DNA of 64,000 nt, from positions 1 to 64,000 of the forward strand of contig NZ_DATEJY010000198.1 in the NCBI RefSeq assembly GCF_035277725.1, in the 5' to 3' direction. Position numbers and translations under genes: made by a program. Position 1 is the first letter of the stretch; each line of letters starts with the position of its first letter. The notes beneath the pieces are model-generated. The model was not told the DNA's origin and did no database searches. It was given only the letters and a program-made list of their open reading frames with translations. The stretch comes from Dyella_B sp035277725. GTDB lineage: Bacteria > Pseudomonadota > Gammaproteobacteria > Xanthomonadales > Rhodanobacteraceae. Positions 44,770 through 52,849 of this stretch are shown here, piece after piece.

Positions 44770-47454
44770 GTGCATCGTCTTGCCCAATCCTTCGTCCTGA
44801 CCGCGCTTGCCGCATGTTGCGGTGCCGCCTTCGCTGCCACGCCAGCGGACGGCGTGCCGCATGGCAGGCTGCCGCGCTGGGCGGTACCGGAGTCGTATCA
44901 GCTTGCTTTCAAAGTGGACCCGGCGCAGCAGAATTTCAGCGGCACCACCACGATCAAGCTTGCGTTGCAGCAAGCTGCCGATCACATCTGGCTCGATGGC
45001 CGCGATCTGAATGTGGGCAAGGTGACAATCACTGATGCAAGCGGCAAGCAGCATGAAGGCAAGTACGTCACGGTTGACTTGAAGGCAGGCCTGGCGCGCG
45101 TCGATTTCGGCGGCGTGCTGCAACCGCAGGCGCTGACGCTCGCGCTCGACTACACCGCGCCACTCAATCAGCAATTGCAGGGCTTGTACAAGGTGAATCA
45201 TGCCGGCGCACCGTATGCGATGACGCAAATGGAGCCGGTCAGCGCGCGCTTCGCCTTCCCCGGTTTTGACGAGCCGGATTTCAAGACGCCGTACGACATT
45301 GCGCTGACCATTCCGTCGAATCTCGTCGGCGTCGCCAACACGCAGCAGACCAGTGAAGCGACAGCCGGTGACAACTGGAAAACGCTGCACTTCGCGCGTA
45401 CGCAACCGCTGCCAACCTATCTGGTCGCCTTCGCAATCGGGCCGTGGGATGTCGTCAACGGCCCCACCATCGCGCCGGACAGCTATCGCAGCGAACCGCT
45501 GCCGTTGCGCGGTATCGCCACGCACGGCGAAGGCCATCGCATGCAGCACGTGTTGAACGAAACACCGAGCATCATCCACACGCTGGAGAACTACTACGGC
45601 TTCGGCTATCCGTTCGGCAAGCTGGATCTGCTCGCCGCGCCGGATTTTTCCGCAGGCGCGATGGAAAACCCGGGCCTGGTCACCTTCCGCGACTGGTTTC
45701 TGCTGCTCGATCCGCAATCCCCGACCAAAAACGTACGCGATTCATTCAACGTCACTGCGCACGAACTGGCGCACCAGTGGACCGGCGATACCGTGACGCT
45801 GGCCTGGTGGGACGATCTCTGGCTCAACGAAGCCTTCGCCACCTGGATGCAGCAGAAGGTCACCATGAAGGTGCATCCGGAATACCGCGCGGATCTGGAG
45901 CGCATCACCGCCGCCGAAAACGCGATGGAGAACGACAGCCTGGTCAGTGCGCGCAAGATCCGCCAGCCGATCAGCGGCATCGGCGACATCGAAACCGCCT
46001 TCGACAGTATCACCTATCGCAAGGGCGCCGCCGTGCTCGGCATGTTCGAGGGTTATGTCGGCGAAGATGTGTTCCAGAAAGGCATGCGCGCCTACATTCA
46101 AAAGCACAAATTCGGCAATGCCACGGCCGATGACTTGATTGGTGCGATCGCCACCGCAGCGAACCAGGGCCCGGCGTTCAATCAGGCCTTCGACAGCTTC
46201 CTCAATCAGGCCGGCGTGCCATACGTGCAGACGCGGCTGGATCAGCAAGGCGGCAAGACCGTGCTGCATATGAGTCAGAGCCGCTATCTGCCGGTAGGCA
46301 GCACCGGCAATGCCGCGCAGGTGTGGGGCATCCCGGTATGCGTGCGCTATGGCACGGCCGCCGGCAGCAAGACCCAATGCGAGATGCTCGACAAAGCCGA
46401 GGGCACAATGGTGCTGGCCGATGCCGGCACCGCTACCTGGGTGATGCCGAACGCCAACGCCAGCGGGTATTACCGCTTCAGCATGACCAAGCCAGCATGG
46501 ATGGATCTCACCAAGCACGTCACCGCGCTGAACGACAAGGAACAGCTTGCCTACGCCGACAGCATCGATGCCGGTTTCCGTCATGGCGAATTGGATGCGG
46601 GCGATGTGCTCGCTGCGCTCAAGCCGCTGGCCGGCGCGAAAACACGCGAAGTCGCGGTGGCGCCACTGAATACGGTGGCGTGGATCTATCGCCATGAAGC
46701 GGCCACCGATGCGCAGCGCGCCGCCATCGTCGAATGGGTGAAGAAAGCCTATCTGCCGCGCATGGAGCAACTCGGTTATCAGCGCAAGACGGGCGAGGCG
46801 GATGGCGACAGCCTGCTGCGCACCACGCTCGCGCACTCGCTGGCACTGGATTTCAAAATTCCCGAGGTACGCACGGCATTGCTCAAGCAAGGCGATGCCG
46901 CCCTGGCGAAAAAGCCGGATGGCAGCTTGAACCTTGGCGCGGCCGATCCCGATCTGCTTGGTGATGCACTCGCCGTAGCCGTGCGGGAACGCGGCAAGCC
47001 GGCGGTGGATGCGTTGATTGCAGAACTGCCGCGCACCACCGATCCCGCCTTGCGCAACGGCATGCTGGCTGGACTCGGCGCTGCCAACACGCCGGAGCTG
47101 GCGAATGAGGCGCGCGATTTCGCCCTCAGCAAGCAGGTGAAGGTCGGCGAGATGGCTGCCATCCTGCGCGGCGGCCGCGATACCCCGGCGGCGCGCGATG
47201 CGTTGTGGCAGTGGTTCACGGTGCACTACGACCAGGTGCTGGGACGTACCGGCAGTTTCGCCAGCGGCTTCGTGCCGCGCCTTGCCGGTGGCGGTGGGTG
47301 TTCCACGGCGGAAGCGGATCGTTTGGATGCGTACTTCAAGCCGCGGCTGAAGGATCTGGCCGGTGCGGATCGCGGCTTGGCGCAGACGCGTGAGCAGGTG
47401 TTGCTGTGTGCGGCGCTGAAGTCGAAGCAGGATCCGGCGGCGATCCTGCGCTAG
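44770..47454 (+). CDS. M1 family metallopeptidase (aminopeptidase N type), exported
   Basis: A zinc aminopeptidase of 894 residues. GTG 44770 follows AGGAGG. Signal peptide VHRLAQSFVLTALAACCGAAFA. The substrate-binding GAMEN motif is at residues 296-300, and zinc ligands are in HELAH (His331, His335) plus Glu354 (NEAF), the standard HExxH-18-E. A long C-terminal ERAP-like helical domain (about 535-894) follows. Periplasmic peptide trimming, complementing the secreted endopeptidases of this window. Divergent from the response regulator gene. Confidence 0.95.
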   Translation: MHRLAQSFVLTALAACCGAAFAATPADGVPHGRLPRWAVPESYQLAFKVDPAQQNFSGTTTIKLALQQAADHIWLDGRDLNVGKVTITDASGKQHEGKYVTVDLKAGLARVDFGGVLQPQALTLALDYTAPLNQQLQGLYKVNHAGAPYAMTQMEPVSARFAFPGFDEPDFKTPYDIALTIPSNLVGVANTQQTSEATAGDNWKTLHFARTQPLPTYLVAFAIGPWDVVNGPTIAPDSYRSEPLPLRGIATHGEGHRMQHVLNETPSIIHTLENYYGFGYPFGKLDLLAAPDFSAGAMENPGLVTFRDWFLLLDPQSPTKNVRDSFNVTAHELAHQWTGDTVTLAWWDDLWLNEAFATWMQQKVTMKVHPEYRADLERITAAENAMENDSLVSARKIRQPISGIGDIETAFDSITYRKGAAVLGMFEGYVGEDVFQKGMRAYIQKHKFGNATADDLIGAIATAANQGPAFNQAFDSFLNQAGVPYVQTRLDQQGGKTVLHMSQSRYLPVGSTGNAAQVWGIPVCVRYGTAAGSKTQCEMLDKAEGTMVLADAGTATWVMPNANASGYYRFSMTKPAWMDLTKHVTALNDKEQLAYADSIDAGFRHGELDAGDVLAALKPLAGAKTREVAVAPLNTVAWIYRHEAATDAQRAAIVEWVKKAYLPRMEQLGYQRKTGEADGDSLLRTTLAHSLALDFKIPEVRTALLKQGDAALAKKPDGSLNLGAADPDLLGDALAVAVRERGKPAVDALIAELPRTTDPALRNGMLAGLGAANTPELANEARDFALSKQVKVGEMAAILRGGRDTPAARDALWQWFTVHYDQVLGRTGSFASGFVPRLAGGGGCSTAEADRLDAYFKPRLKDLAGADRGLAQTREQVLLCAALKSKQDPAAILR

Positions 47455-47471
47455 GCAGAGGCTTGGATTGG

Positions 47472-47545
47472 GTAGGTTGGGGTGCGAACCCCAACCTTCG
47501 GATCTATGCAGGCATGGCGATGTTGGGGTTCGCACTCCAACCTAC
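47472..47545. repeat. REP/BIME palindrome, class A
   Basis: 18 nt after the aminopeptidase stop. The right arm has CACTCCAAC instead of CACCCCAAC. Confidence 0.9.
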
Positions 47546-47687
47546 GGGCACGGCCATAGCTATCATCAATCGTCTTCATAAGAACAATCAATTTCATATT
47601 CGTCCTAAGCGCGACTACGCTCGGGGCATCGACCGCAAGGTCCCCTCTTGCATTGCCCTCTCAAGCCCAACGCCACGAGGTGATGTC

Positions 47688-48104
47688 ATGAGCAAGCTGA
47701 AAGGCTCCAAGACGGAGCAGAACCTGAAAGACGCGTTCGCCGGCGAATCCATGGCCAACCGCCGGTATCTCTACTTCGCATCGAAGGCCGACGTGGAAGG
47801 CTACAACGACGTTTCCACCGTATTCCGCTCCACCGCCGAGGGCGAAACAGGCCACGCGCACGGTCACCTGGAATACCTTGAACAGTGTGGCGATCCCGCC
47901 ACGGGCAAGCCGTTCGGTCCCACCAAAGACAACCTGCAAAGCGCCATCGCAGGTGAAACCCACGAATACACCGACATGTACCCGGGCATGGCCAAGACCG
48001 CGCGCGATGAGGGTTTCGACGAAGTGGCCGATTGGTTCGAGACGCTGGCGAAAGCGGAGCGCTCGCATGCGAACCGCTTCCAGAAGGCGTTGAACGAACT
48101 TTGA
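47688..48104 (+). CDS. Rubrerythrin-type di-iron protein without rubredoxin domain
   Basis: A protein of 138 residues (ATG 47688, GAGG site). A four-helix ferritin-like bundle with the di-iron ligands visible: AGESMANRRYLYFA near residues 17-30, AEGETGHAHGH near 50-60, AIAGETHEYTDMYP near 85-98 and KAERSHANRF near 120-130. The usual C-terminal CxxC rubredoxin domain is absent. Peroxide or oxygen detoxification in the cytoplasm. First gene of a cluster with an Fe-S protein and DUF3501, a conserved trio. The electron partner could be the Fe-S protein downstream (inference). Confidence 0.93.
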   Translation: MSKLKGSKTEQNLKDAFAGESMANRRYLYFASKADVEGYNDVSTVFRSTAEGETGHAHGHLEYLEQCGDPATGKPFGPTKDNLQSAIAGETHEYTDMYPGMAKTARDEGFDEVADWFETLAKAERSHANRFQKALNEL

Positions 48105-48116
48105 TGCTTTAGCGAC

Positions 48117-48190
48117 GTAGGTTGGGGTGCGAACCCCAACATGGCCTTGCATATTGGCATGGCGATGTTGGGGTTCGCACCCCAACCTAC
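48117..48190. repeat. REP/BIME palindrome, class A, inside the rubrerythrin cluster
   Basis: Fills the gap between rubrerythrin and the Fe-S gene; nearly perfect inverted arms. It lies within a presumed operon, so it could set unequal expression of the two parts. Confidence 0.9.
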
Positions 48191-48208
48191 TCGCGGGAGA
48201 TATGACGC

Positions 48209-49552
48209 ATGGCGGACCCCATCGGCAGCACGCGCGAAGGCAGTCTCGAAGCACCCACCCGCCATCCGCTGGACTGGCTCAATCCCGACTTCTGGGATCA
48301 CGCATCGCTCGATGCCGAACTCGAACGCGTATTCAACATCTGCCACGGCTGCCGCCGCTGCGTCAGTCTCTGTCACGCCTTTCCCACGCTGTTCGACCTG
48401 ATCGACGAATCCGAGTCGATGGAAATCGACGGGGTGAAAAAAAGCGATTACGCCAAGGTCACCGAGCAGTGCTACCTGTGTGATCTGTGCTACCTCACCA
48501 AGTGTCCCTACGTACCCCCGCATCCGTGGAACGTGGATTTTCCGCACCTGATGCTGCGCGCCAAGGCGGTGGATTTCCGCGAACATGGCGCGCCGATATC
48601 GGCACGCATCCTTTCCAACACGCGCGCAGTCGGCAAGCTCGCTTCCATTCCGGTCGTCGTGCAAACCATCAACGCGGCAAACAAGAACAAGAGCGCACGC
48701 AAGCTGCTTGAGAAAACCATGGGCGTGGATGCGCAGGCACGCGTACCCACGTATCACACCCCCACCGCACGCAAACGCTTGCGCAAGCTCAGCGGCGAAG
48801 GCGACGCCAAACCGGCGGGACGCACGCGTGGCAAGGTCGCCATTTTCACCACCTGTTATTGCGACCACTCCGAGCCGGGCGTGGTGGAGGATCTTGCCGC
48901 CGTGCTCAAGCACAACGCCATCCCGGTGCGGCTGGTGGAACAGGAAAGTTGCTGCGGCATGCCCAAGTTCGAATTGGGCGACCTGGAAACGGTACGCAAA
49001 TACAAAGAGCGCAATATCCCCGTACTCGCCAAAATGGCGCGCGACGGTTGGGATTTCACCGCGGCGATTCCTTCCTGCGTACTGATGTTCAAGCAGGAGC
49101 TGCCGCTGATGTTTCCCGACGACGAAGACGTCGCGTTGGTGCGCGATCGCTTCTTCGATCCCTTCGAATATCTGGCCGAACGCCACAAGGCGGGTTTGCT
49201 GGTGATGGATTTCAAGCAATCGCTAGGCAAGGTTGCCTGGCAAGTGCCTTGCCATCAGCGCGTCCAGAAGATTGGCCCGAAGACCGCCGAGATTTTGCAG
49301 CTGGTGCCGGACACGGAAATCACCACCATCGAGCGCTGCTCCGGCCACGACGGCACCTACGGCGTGAAACACAAAACCTATGCGTTGTCGCGCAAGCTCG
49401 CCAAACCGGTGGAAAACCGCGTGGCGCAAGCCGAAGCCACGCACTTCACCAGCGATTGCCCGATGGCCGGCAACCATATCGCGCACGGCTTGAACGACAC
49501 GCCTGCCGCAGAACATCCCTTGAGCCTGCTACGCAAAGCCTACGGCATCTGA
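48209..49552 (+). CDS. Fe-S oxidoreductase, HdrD/GlpC-like
   Basis: A protein of 447 residues. The N-terminal part has two clusters: NICHGCRRCVSLCHAFP (about residues 44-60) and CYLCDLCYLTKCPYVPP (about 88-104), each with CxxCxxC-x3-C spacing for a [4Fe-4S] centre. The C-terminal two-thirds has CCG-type domains: FTTCYCDH with ESCCGMPKFE, and PCHQRVQKIGPKT with ERCSGHDGTYG. This is the layout of heterodisulfide-reductase/glycolate-oxidase subunits. No quinone or flavin partner is adjacent. Forms a conserved set with rubrerythrin and DUF3501; probably feeds electrons to the di-iron protein. Confidence 0.93.
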   Translation: MADPIGSTREGSLEAPTRHPLDWLNPDFWDHASLDAELERVFNICHGCRRCVSLCHAFPTLFDLIDESESMEIDGVKKSDYAKVTEQCYLCDLCYLTKCPYVPPHPWNVDFPHLMLRAKAVDFREHGAPISARILSNTRAVGKLASIPVVVQTINAANKNKSARKLLEKTMGVDAQARVPTYHTPTARKRLRKLSGEGDAKPAGRTRGKVAIFTTCYCDHSEPGVVEDLAAVLKHNAIPVRLVEQESCCGMPKFELGDLETVRKYKERNIPVLAKMARDGWDFTAAIPSCVLMFKQELPLMFPDDEDVALVRDRFFDPFEYLAERHKAGLLVMDFKQSLGKVAWQVPCHQRVQKIGPKTAEILQLVPDTEITTIERCSGHDGTYGVKHKTYALSRKLAKPVENRVAQAEATHFTSDCPMAGNHIAHGLNDTPAAEHPLSLLRKAYGI

Positions 49553-50160
49553 TGAACACACAATCATCCCCAGCCGCCATGAACAAACTGCAGCGCCACG
49601 ATCTGCTTTCGCTGGAAGCTTATGCCGCACAACGGAGCGAATTTCGCGCCCGCGTGATGGCGCACAAAAAAGACCGCAAAATCCATCTTGGCGGCCATCT
49701 CACCTTCGTGTTCGAAGACCGGCTCACCATCCAGTATCAAGTGCAGGAAATGCTGCGGATCGAGAAGATCTTTGAAGCAAGCGGCATCAACGAAGAACTG
49801 GAGGCTTACAACCCGCTCATTCCGGATGGCAAGAACCTCAAGGCCACGCTGTTCGTGGAGTATGAAGATGTCGATGAGCGCAAACGCGAATTGGCGCGCT
49901 TGACCGGCATTGAACACCGGATCGCGTTGACCGTCGCCGGGCATGCCGCAGTTACGGCGATTGCAGATGAGGATATGGATCGCAGCACGGAAGAGAAAAC
50001 CGCGGCGGTGCATTTTCTACGTTTTGAACTGGATGACGCGATGATCAAGGAATGGAAGGCGGGCGCGATGGTGACGCTTGCCTCCACGCATGCGGAGATG
50101 CGTGAACGCGTGCTGTTTTCAGAAACATTGCGCAAAGCTTTGGCCGCCGACTTCTCGTAG
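49552..50160 (+). CDS. DUF3501 family protein
   Basis: A protein of 202 residues. ATG 49552 overlaps the Fe-S gene stop (TGATG); an in-frame ATG at 49579 gives a shorter form, and neither has a strong ribosome site. No signal or membrane segment. Family features: HKKDRKIHLGGHLTFVFED, TIQYQVQEMLRIEKIFE, and the C-terminal FLRFELDDAMIKEWKAGA. The role is unknown. Constant linkage to rubrerythrin and the HdrD-like gene suggests assembly or regulation of that redox system. The TAG stop is provided by a REP fragment. Confidence 0.9.
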   Translation: MNTQSSPAAMNKLQRHDLLSLEAYAAQRSEFRARVMAHKKDRKIHLGGHLTFVFEDRLTIQYQVQEMLRIEKIFEASGINEELEAYNPLIPDGKNLKATLFVEYEDVDERKRELARLTGIEHRIALTVAGHAAVTAIADEDMDRSTEEKTAAVHFLRFELDDAMIKEWKAGAMVTLASTHAEMRERVLFSETLRKALAADFS

Positions 50161-50251
50161 GCTGGGATGAACGTAGGTTGGGGTGCGAACCCCAACATCG
50201 CCATGCCGATCACGCCACGTTGGGGTTCGCGTCCCGCTCACCCCAACCTAC
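50157..50251. repeat. Composite REP: class B fragment plus class A BIME
   Basis: A 15-nt class B left arm (GTAGGCTGGGATGAAC) abuts a complete class A element (50173-50251). Its right arm carries a roughly 9-nt insertion (GTCCCGCTC) after TTCGC. The leading GTAG supplies the DUF3501 stop codon. Confidence 0.85.
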
Positions 50252-50265
50252 GCGTGTTGGTCGCT

Positions 50266-50784
50266 TCAATAATGCAACACGCTATGCAGCGGAATCTCTT
50301 GCGGCCAAATCGCCCTGCCCTGCAAGGCCAGCAATTCGATCACCACCGAGGCACCCACCAAATCGGCACCCAGCTGACCCAGCAGATTGCGCGCCGCGCC
50401 CAACGTGCCACCTGTCGCAAGCACATCGTCCACCAACAACACACGTTCGCCCTTGCGCACGGCGCCAATGCAGGCTTCCAACCGATCGGTGCCGTATTCA
50501 AGCTGATAATCCGCATGCATCACCGGCGGCGGCAGCTTGCCCGGCTTGCGCAAGGGTACGAATCCCGCTTTCAGCTTCTGCGCCATCGCCGCGGCAAAAA
50601 TGAAACCGCGCGATTCCACGCCGCATACCGCCTGCACGCCGCTATCCAGCCAGGGTTCGATCATCGCGTCGATGCAACTGGCAAACGCAGCGCCATCGGC
50701 GAGCAAGGGGGTGATGTCGCGAAAGGTGACGCCTGGTTTCGGGAAATCCGGTACCGCGCGGATCAGACGTGCAAACTCGGTCAT
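50266..50784 (-). CDS. apt: Adenine phosphoribosyltransferase
   Basis: Purine salvage: adenine + PRPP to AMP. 172 residues from ATG 50784, which has GGAG at the right distance; longer frames read into a REP. The PRPP-binding motif VLLVDDVLATGGTL is at about residues 117-130, and family signatures are FRDITPLLADG and VESRGFIFAA. Cytoplasmic dimer in relatives. Single gene flanked by REPs. Confidence 0.96.
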   Translation of the reverse strand: MTEFARLIRAVPDFPKPGVTFRDITPLLADGAAFASCIDAMIEPWLDSGVQAVCGVESRGFIFAAAMAQKLKAGFVPLRKPGKLPPPVMHADYQLEYGTDRLEACIGAVRKGERVLLVDDVLATGGTLGAARNLLGQLGADLVGASVVIELLALQGRAIWPQEIPLHSVLHY

Positions 50785-50832
50785 GCAGGGCTCCAAGGAT
50801 GATGCGCTGCGTAGCATACCGTGCATGCGGAC

Positions 50833-50921
50833 ATAGGTTAGGGCGAGCGAACGCGAACCCCCAACATTCGGCACGCCAAGCATGGCGACGTTGGGGTTCG
50901 CGTTCGCTCATCCCAACCTAC
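50833..50921. repeat. REP/BIME palindrome, class A with extended stem
   Basis: Left arm ATAGGTTAGGGCGAGCGAAC continuing GCGAACCCC, right arm TTCGCGTTCGCTCATCCCAA. An extra CGAGCGAACG/CGTTCGCTC is present in both arms, so the stem is lengthened with compensatory change. The right CTAC (minus-strand GTAG) supplies the DUF2007 stop codon. Confidence 0.85.
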
Positions 50922-51193
50922 GTCACCGGCACCAGGCTGTCCTGGTCATCATCCAGTTCGCGGATCGCCAGCCTCGCCTCCGCCAGCGCGTCCTCGATCT
51001 CGCGCACGATCGGCTCGGCCGCCTCTACGCTCGAATCCGGCACCAGCACTGCCACGTAATCCATGGCGGGCAGCTGTCCTACGCCACCGGTGAGGTATTC
51101 GCCCGAGATGAAAGCGGGCACTTCGGCATGCTCCAGCGCATCCTTCACCAGATGGGCGTCGAATAGATTCTGGGCTCGGTAGACGATACGCAT
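50918..51193 (-). CDS. DUF2007 family protein (putative signal transducer)
   Basis: A protein of 91 residues with ferredoxin-like topology. Family features are MRIVYRAQNLFDAHLVKDALEHAE at the start, FISGEYLTGGVGQLPA in the middle and IEDALAEARLAIRE at the end. Cytoplasmic. Annotated in databases as a putative signal-transducing domain, with no known partner. Lies 40 nt after the Nudix fusion gene on the same strand. The stop is provided by a REP. Confidence 0.88.
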   Translation of the reverse strand: MRIVYRAQNLFDAHLVKDALEHAEVPAFISGEYLTGGVGQLPAMDYVAVLVPDSSVEAAEPIVREIEDALAEARLAIRELDDDQDSLVPVT

Positions 51194-51233
51194 GCACGCA
51201 AGCTACTGCTGCCTGCACGGCTCGGCAAGCCAT

Positions 51234-52193
51234 TCACCAAAAGGAACGGATACCCGCGACACCCTGCGCGCCGTGCTTGCGCGCCTCGTCGGCCTGCGCC
51301 GGCGCCATCCCGCCCAGCGCATAAACCGGCAAGGCGCTGGCCTCGGCCAATGTCTGAAACTGCGGCCAGCCCAAGGCCGGTAGGTCCGGATGGCTGGCGG
51401 TGGGTGCGACGGGTGAAAGTGTCGCGAAGTCGGCCAGATGCACGCTTACGCTCAGTTGCGCCGCATCGTGACAGCTGGCACCGACCAACTGCGACCACGG
51501 CAGCGGACGCTCCTGCAGATCATCCAGTTGAGCGGCCGTCACATGCACGCCGATCCCGGCTCCAAGTTGGCGTGCGCCGTCGATATCGCGATTGAGCAAC
51601 AGGTTCGCCTGATGGCTTGCCGCCAGCGGCTGCAAGCGTTCGGCCAGCTGGCGCACCTGTTCGACCGACCACAGCGGCAGGCGCAACTGGATCAGCCGAA
51701 TGCCGCGCTCGATCGCCTCGGCGATGCGCTGACACCATGTTCCGGCTTGATCCGGCATCACGTCGGCAGGCGTGATCGCATACGTCGGCGGCAGGCGCAG
51801 CGCCTGCAAAATCGGCCGGTCCGCCGGGGCAAGCGTGGTCAGGTCCACTTCTTCCGGCAATTGCCATTGCAACGCCTGCCCTTCCTGTGGCGCCAAGGTG
51901 CCCCGCCAACGCGTGAATTGCCAGGCATCCAGCAGCAGGCCGCGTTCGCCGTAGTTCCACGGGATGCGGATCAGGGCTGCTCCATCCTGCGGTTCGACAT
52001 GGATGCCGAGTTCTTCATGCAGCTCGCGCGCCAGCGCCGGCAGCGGCGCCTCGCCGGGCTCCAGCTTCCCGCCAGGAAACTCCCAGAAGCCGGCGAGATG
52101 CTTGCCCGCCGGGCGCTGCGCCAGCAGCACCTTGCCCCGGGTGTCACGCAGCACGCCGGCCATCACATGCAGCATGTTGCCGGTCGCGCTCAC
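51234..52193 (-). CDS. Nudix (MutT)-TenI/ThiE-like fusion protein
   Basis: A protein of 319 residues. GTG 52193 overlaps the folA terminus region (8 nt gap), with AAGG upstream. The N-terminal Nudix domain (residues 1-135) has the complete box GGKLEPGEAPLPALARELHEELG, as in 8-oxo-dGTP pyrophosphatase MutT. The C-terminal TIM-barrel (about 140-319) resembles thiamine phosphate synthase/TenI, but the ThiE phosphate- and Mg-binding residues are not all present (QLRLPLW where ThiE has a QxREK-like motif), so the barrel is probably not a true thiamine phosphate synthase. Clears oxidised nucleotides next to thymidylate/folate genes (inference). Confidence 0.9.
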   Translation of the reverse strand: MSATGNMLHVMAGVLRDTRGKVLLAQRPAGKHLAGFWEFPGGKLEPGEAPLPALARELHEELGIHVEPQDGAALIRIPWNYGERGLLLDAWQFTRWRGTLAPQEGQALQWQLPEEVDLTTLAPADRPILQALRLPPTYAITPADVMPDQAGTWCQRIAEAIERGIRLIQLRLPLWSVEQVRQLAERLQPLAASHQANLLLNRDIDGARQLGAGIGVHVTAAQLDDLQERPLPWSQLVGASCHDAAQLSVSVHLADFATLSPVAPTASHPDLPALGWPQFQTLAEASALPVYALGGMAPAQADEARKHGAQGVAGIRSFW

Positions 52194-52201
52194 CTGTTGC
52201 C

Positions 52202-52690
52202 TTATTGCGTGCGGATGTACTCGACCATGTCGAAGTCGTAGCTGTGCTGCGCATCCTTCTTATGATGTGTGCGCTTGACTTCGGTCCAATCGGTGAAGTG
52301 GATGCCGGGGAAGAACGTGTCGGCGCCATCGACCGCCGCGCTGACCCAGGTGAGATAAAGGCGCTGCGCCATCGGCAACGCATCGTGGAACACCCGGCCA
52401 CCGCCGATCACCATCAGGCCGGTACCGTCGGAGCGGGCCTGCGCCTCTTCGATCGAGCGGACCGTCACCTGGCCGGGGAACGGCGCCTCATGGCGATTGG
52501 ACAACACCATGTTCACGCGATCGGGCAGTGCCTTTCCGATCGACACCGCAGTGTTGTAACCCATCAACACATGCTTGCCGACGGTCAGCTGCTTGAACCA
52601 TTTCAGATCGTCCGGCAAATGCCAGGGGAGCTGGCCCTTGCGACCAATAGCAAAGTTCTCGTCGAGGGCGGCGATCAGCGAAATGGCCAT
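52202..52690 (-). CDS. folA: Dihydrofolate reductase
   Basis: Regenerates tetrahydrofolate with NADPH. 162 residues, ATG 52690 with GGAG. Signature residues: MAISLIAALDENFAIG, LPWHLPDDLKWFK, GYNTAVSIGKALPDRVNMVLS, and VIGGGRVFHDAL. The acid Asp27-type residue is in PDDLKWF. Lies in the order lgt, thyA, REP, folA, Nudix on the minus strand, so thymidylate synthase and DHFR sit together as in many Gammaproteobacteria. Confidence 0.97.
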   Translation of the reverse strand: MAISLIAALDENFAIGRKGQLPWHLPDDLKWFKQLTVGKHVLMGYNTAVSIGKALPDRVNMVLSNRHEAPFPGQVTVRSIEEAQARSDGTGLMVIGGGRVFHDALPMAQRLYLTWVSAAVDGADTFFPGIHFTDWTEVKRTHHKKDAQHSYDFDMVEYIRTQ

Positions 52691-52775
52691 GGATGCTCCA
52701 AAGGGACTGCAGTGACTGTCACAAAGGCCGGGGCTGGCCCGGCCGGCCGCTCATTATAAGGCGAGGACGCCGCGC

Positions 52776-52849
52776 GTAGGTTGGGGTGCGAACCCCAACA
52801 TGGCGATCCTGTTCGGCATGGCGATGTTGGAGTTCGCACCCCAACCTAC
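52776..52849. repeat. REP/BIME palindrome, class A, between thyA and folA
   Basis: Inverted arms GTAGGTTGGGGTGCGAACCC / GAGTTCGCACCCCAACCTAC, with one mismatch (GGAG for GGGG). The right foot read on the minus strand supplies the thyA stop codon. Confidence 0.9.
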
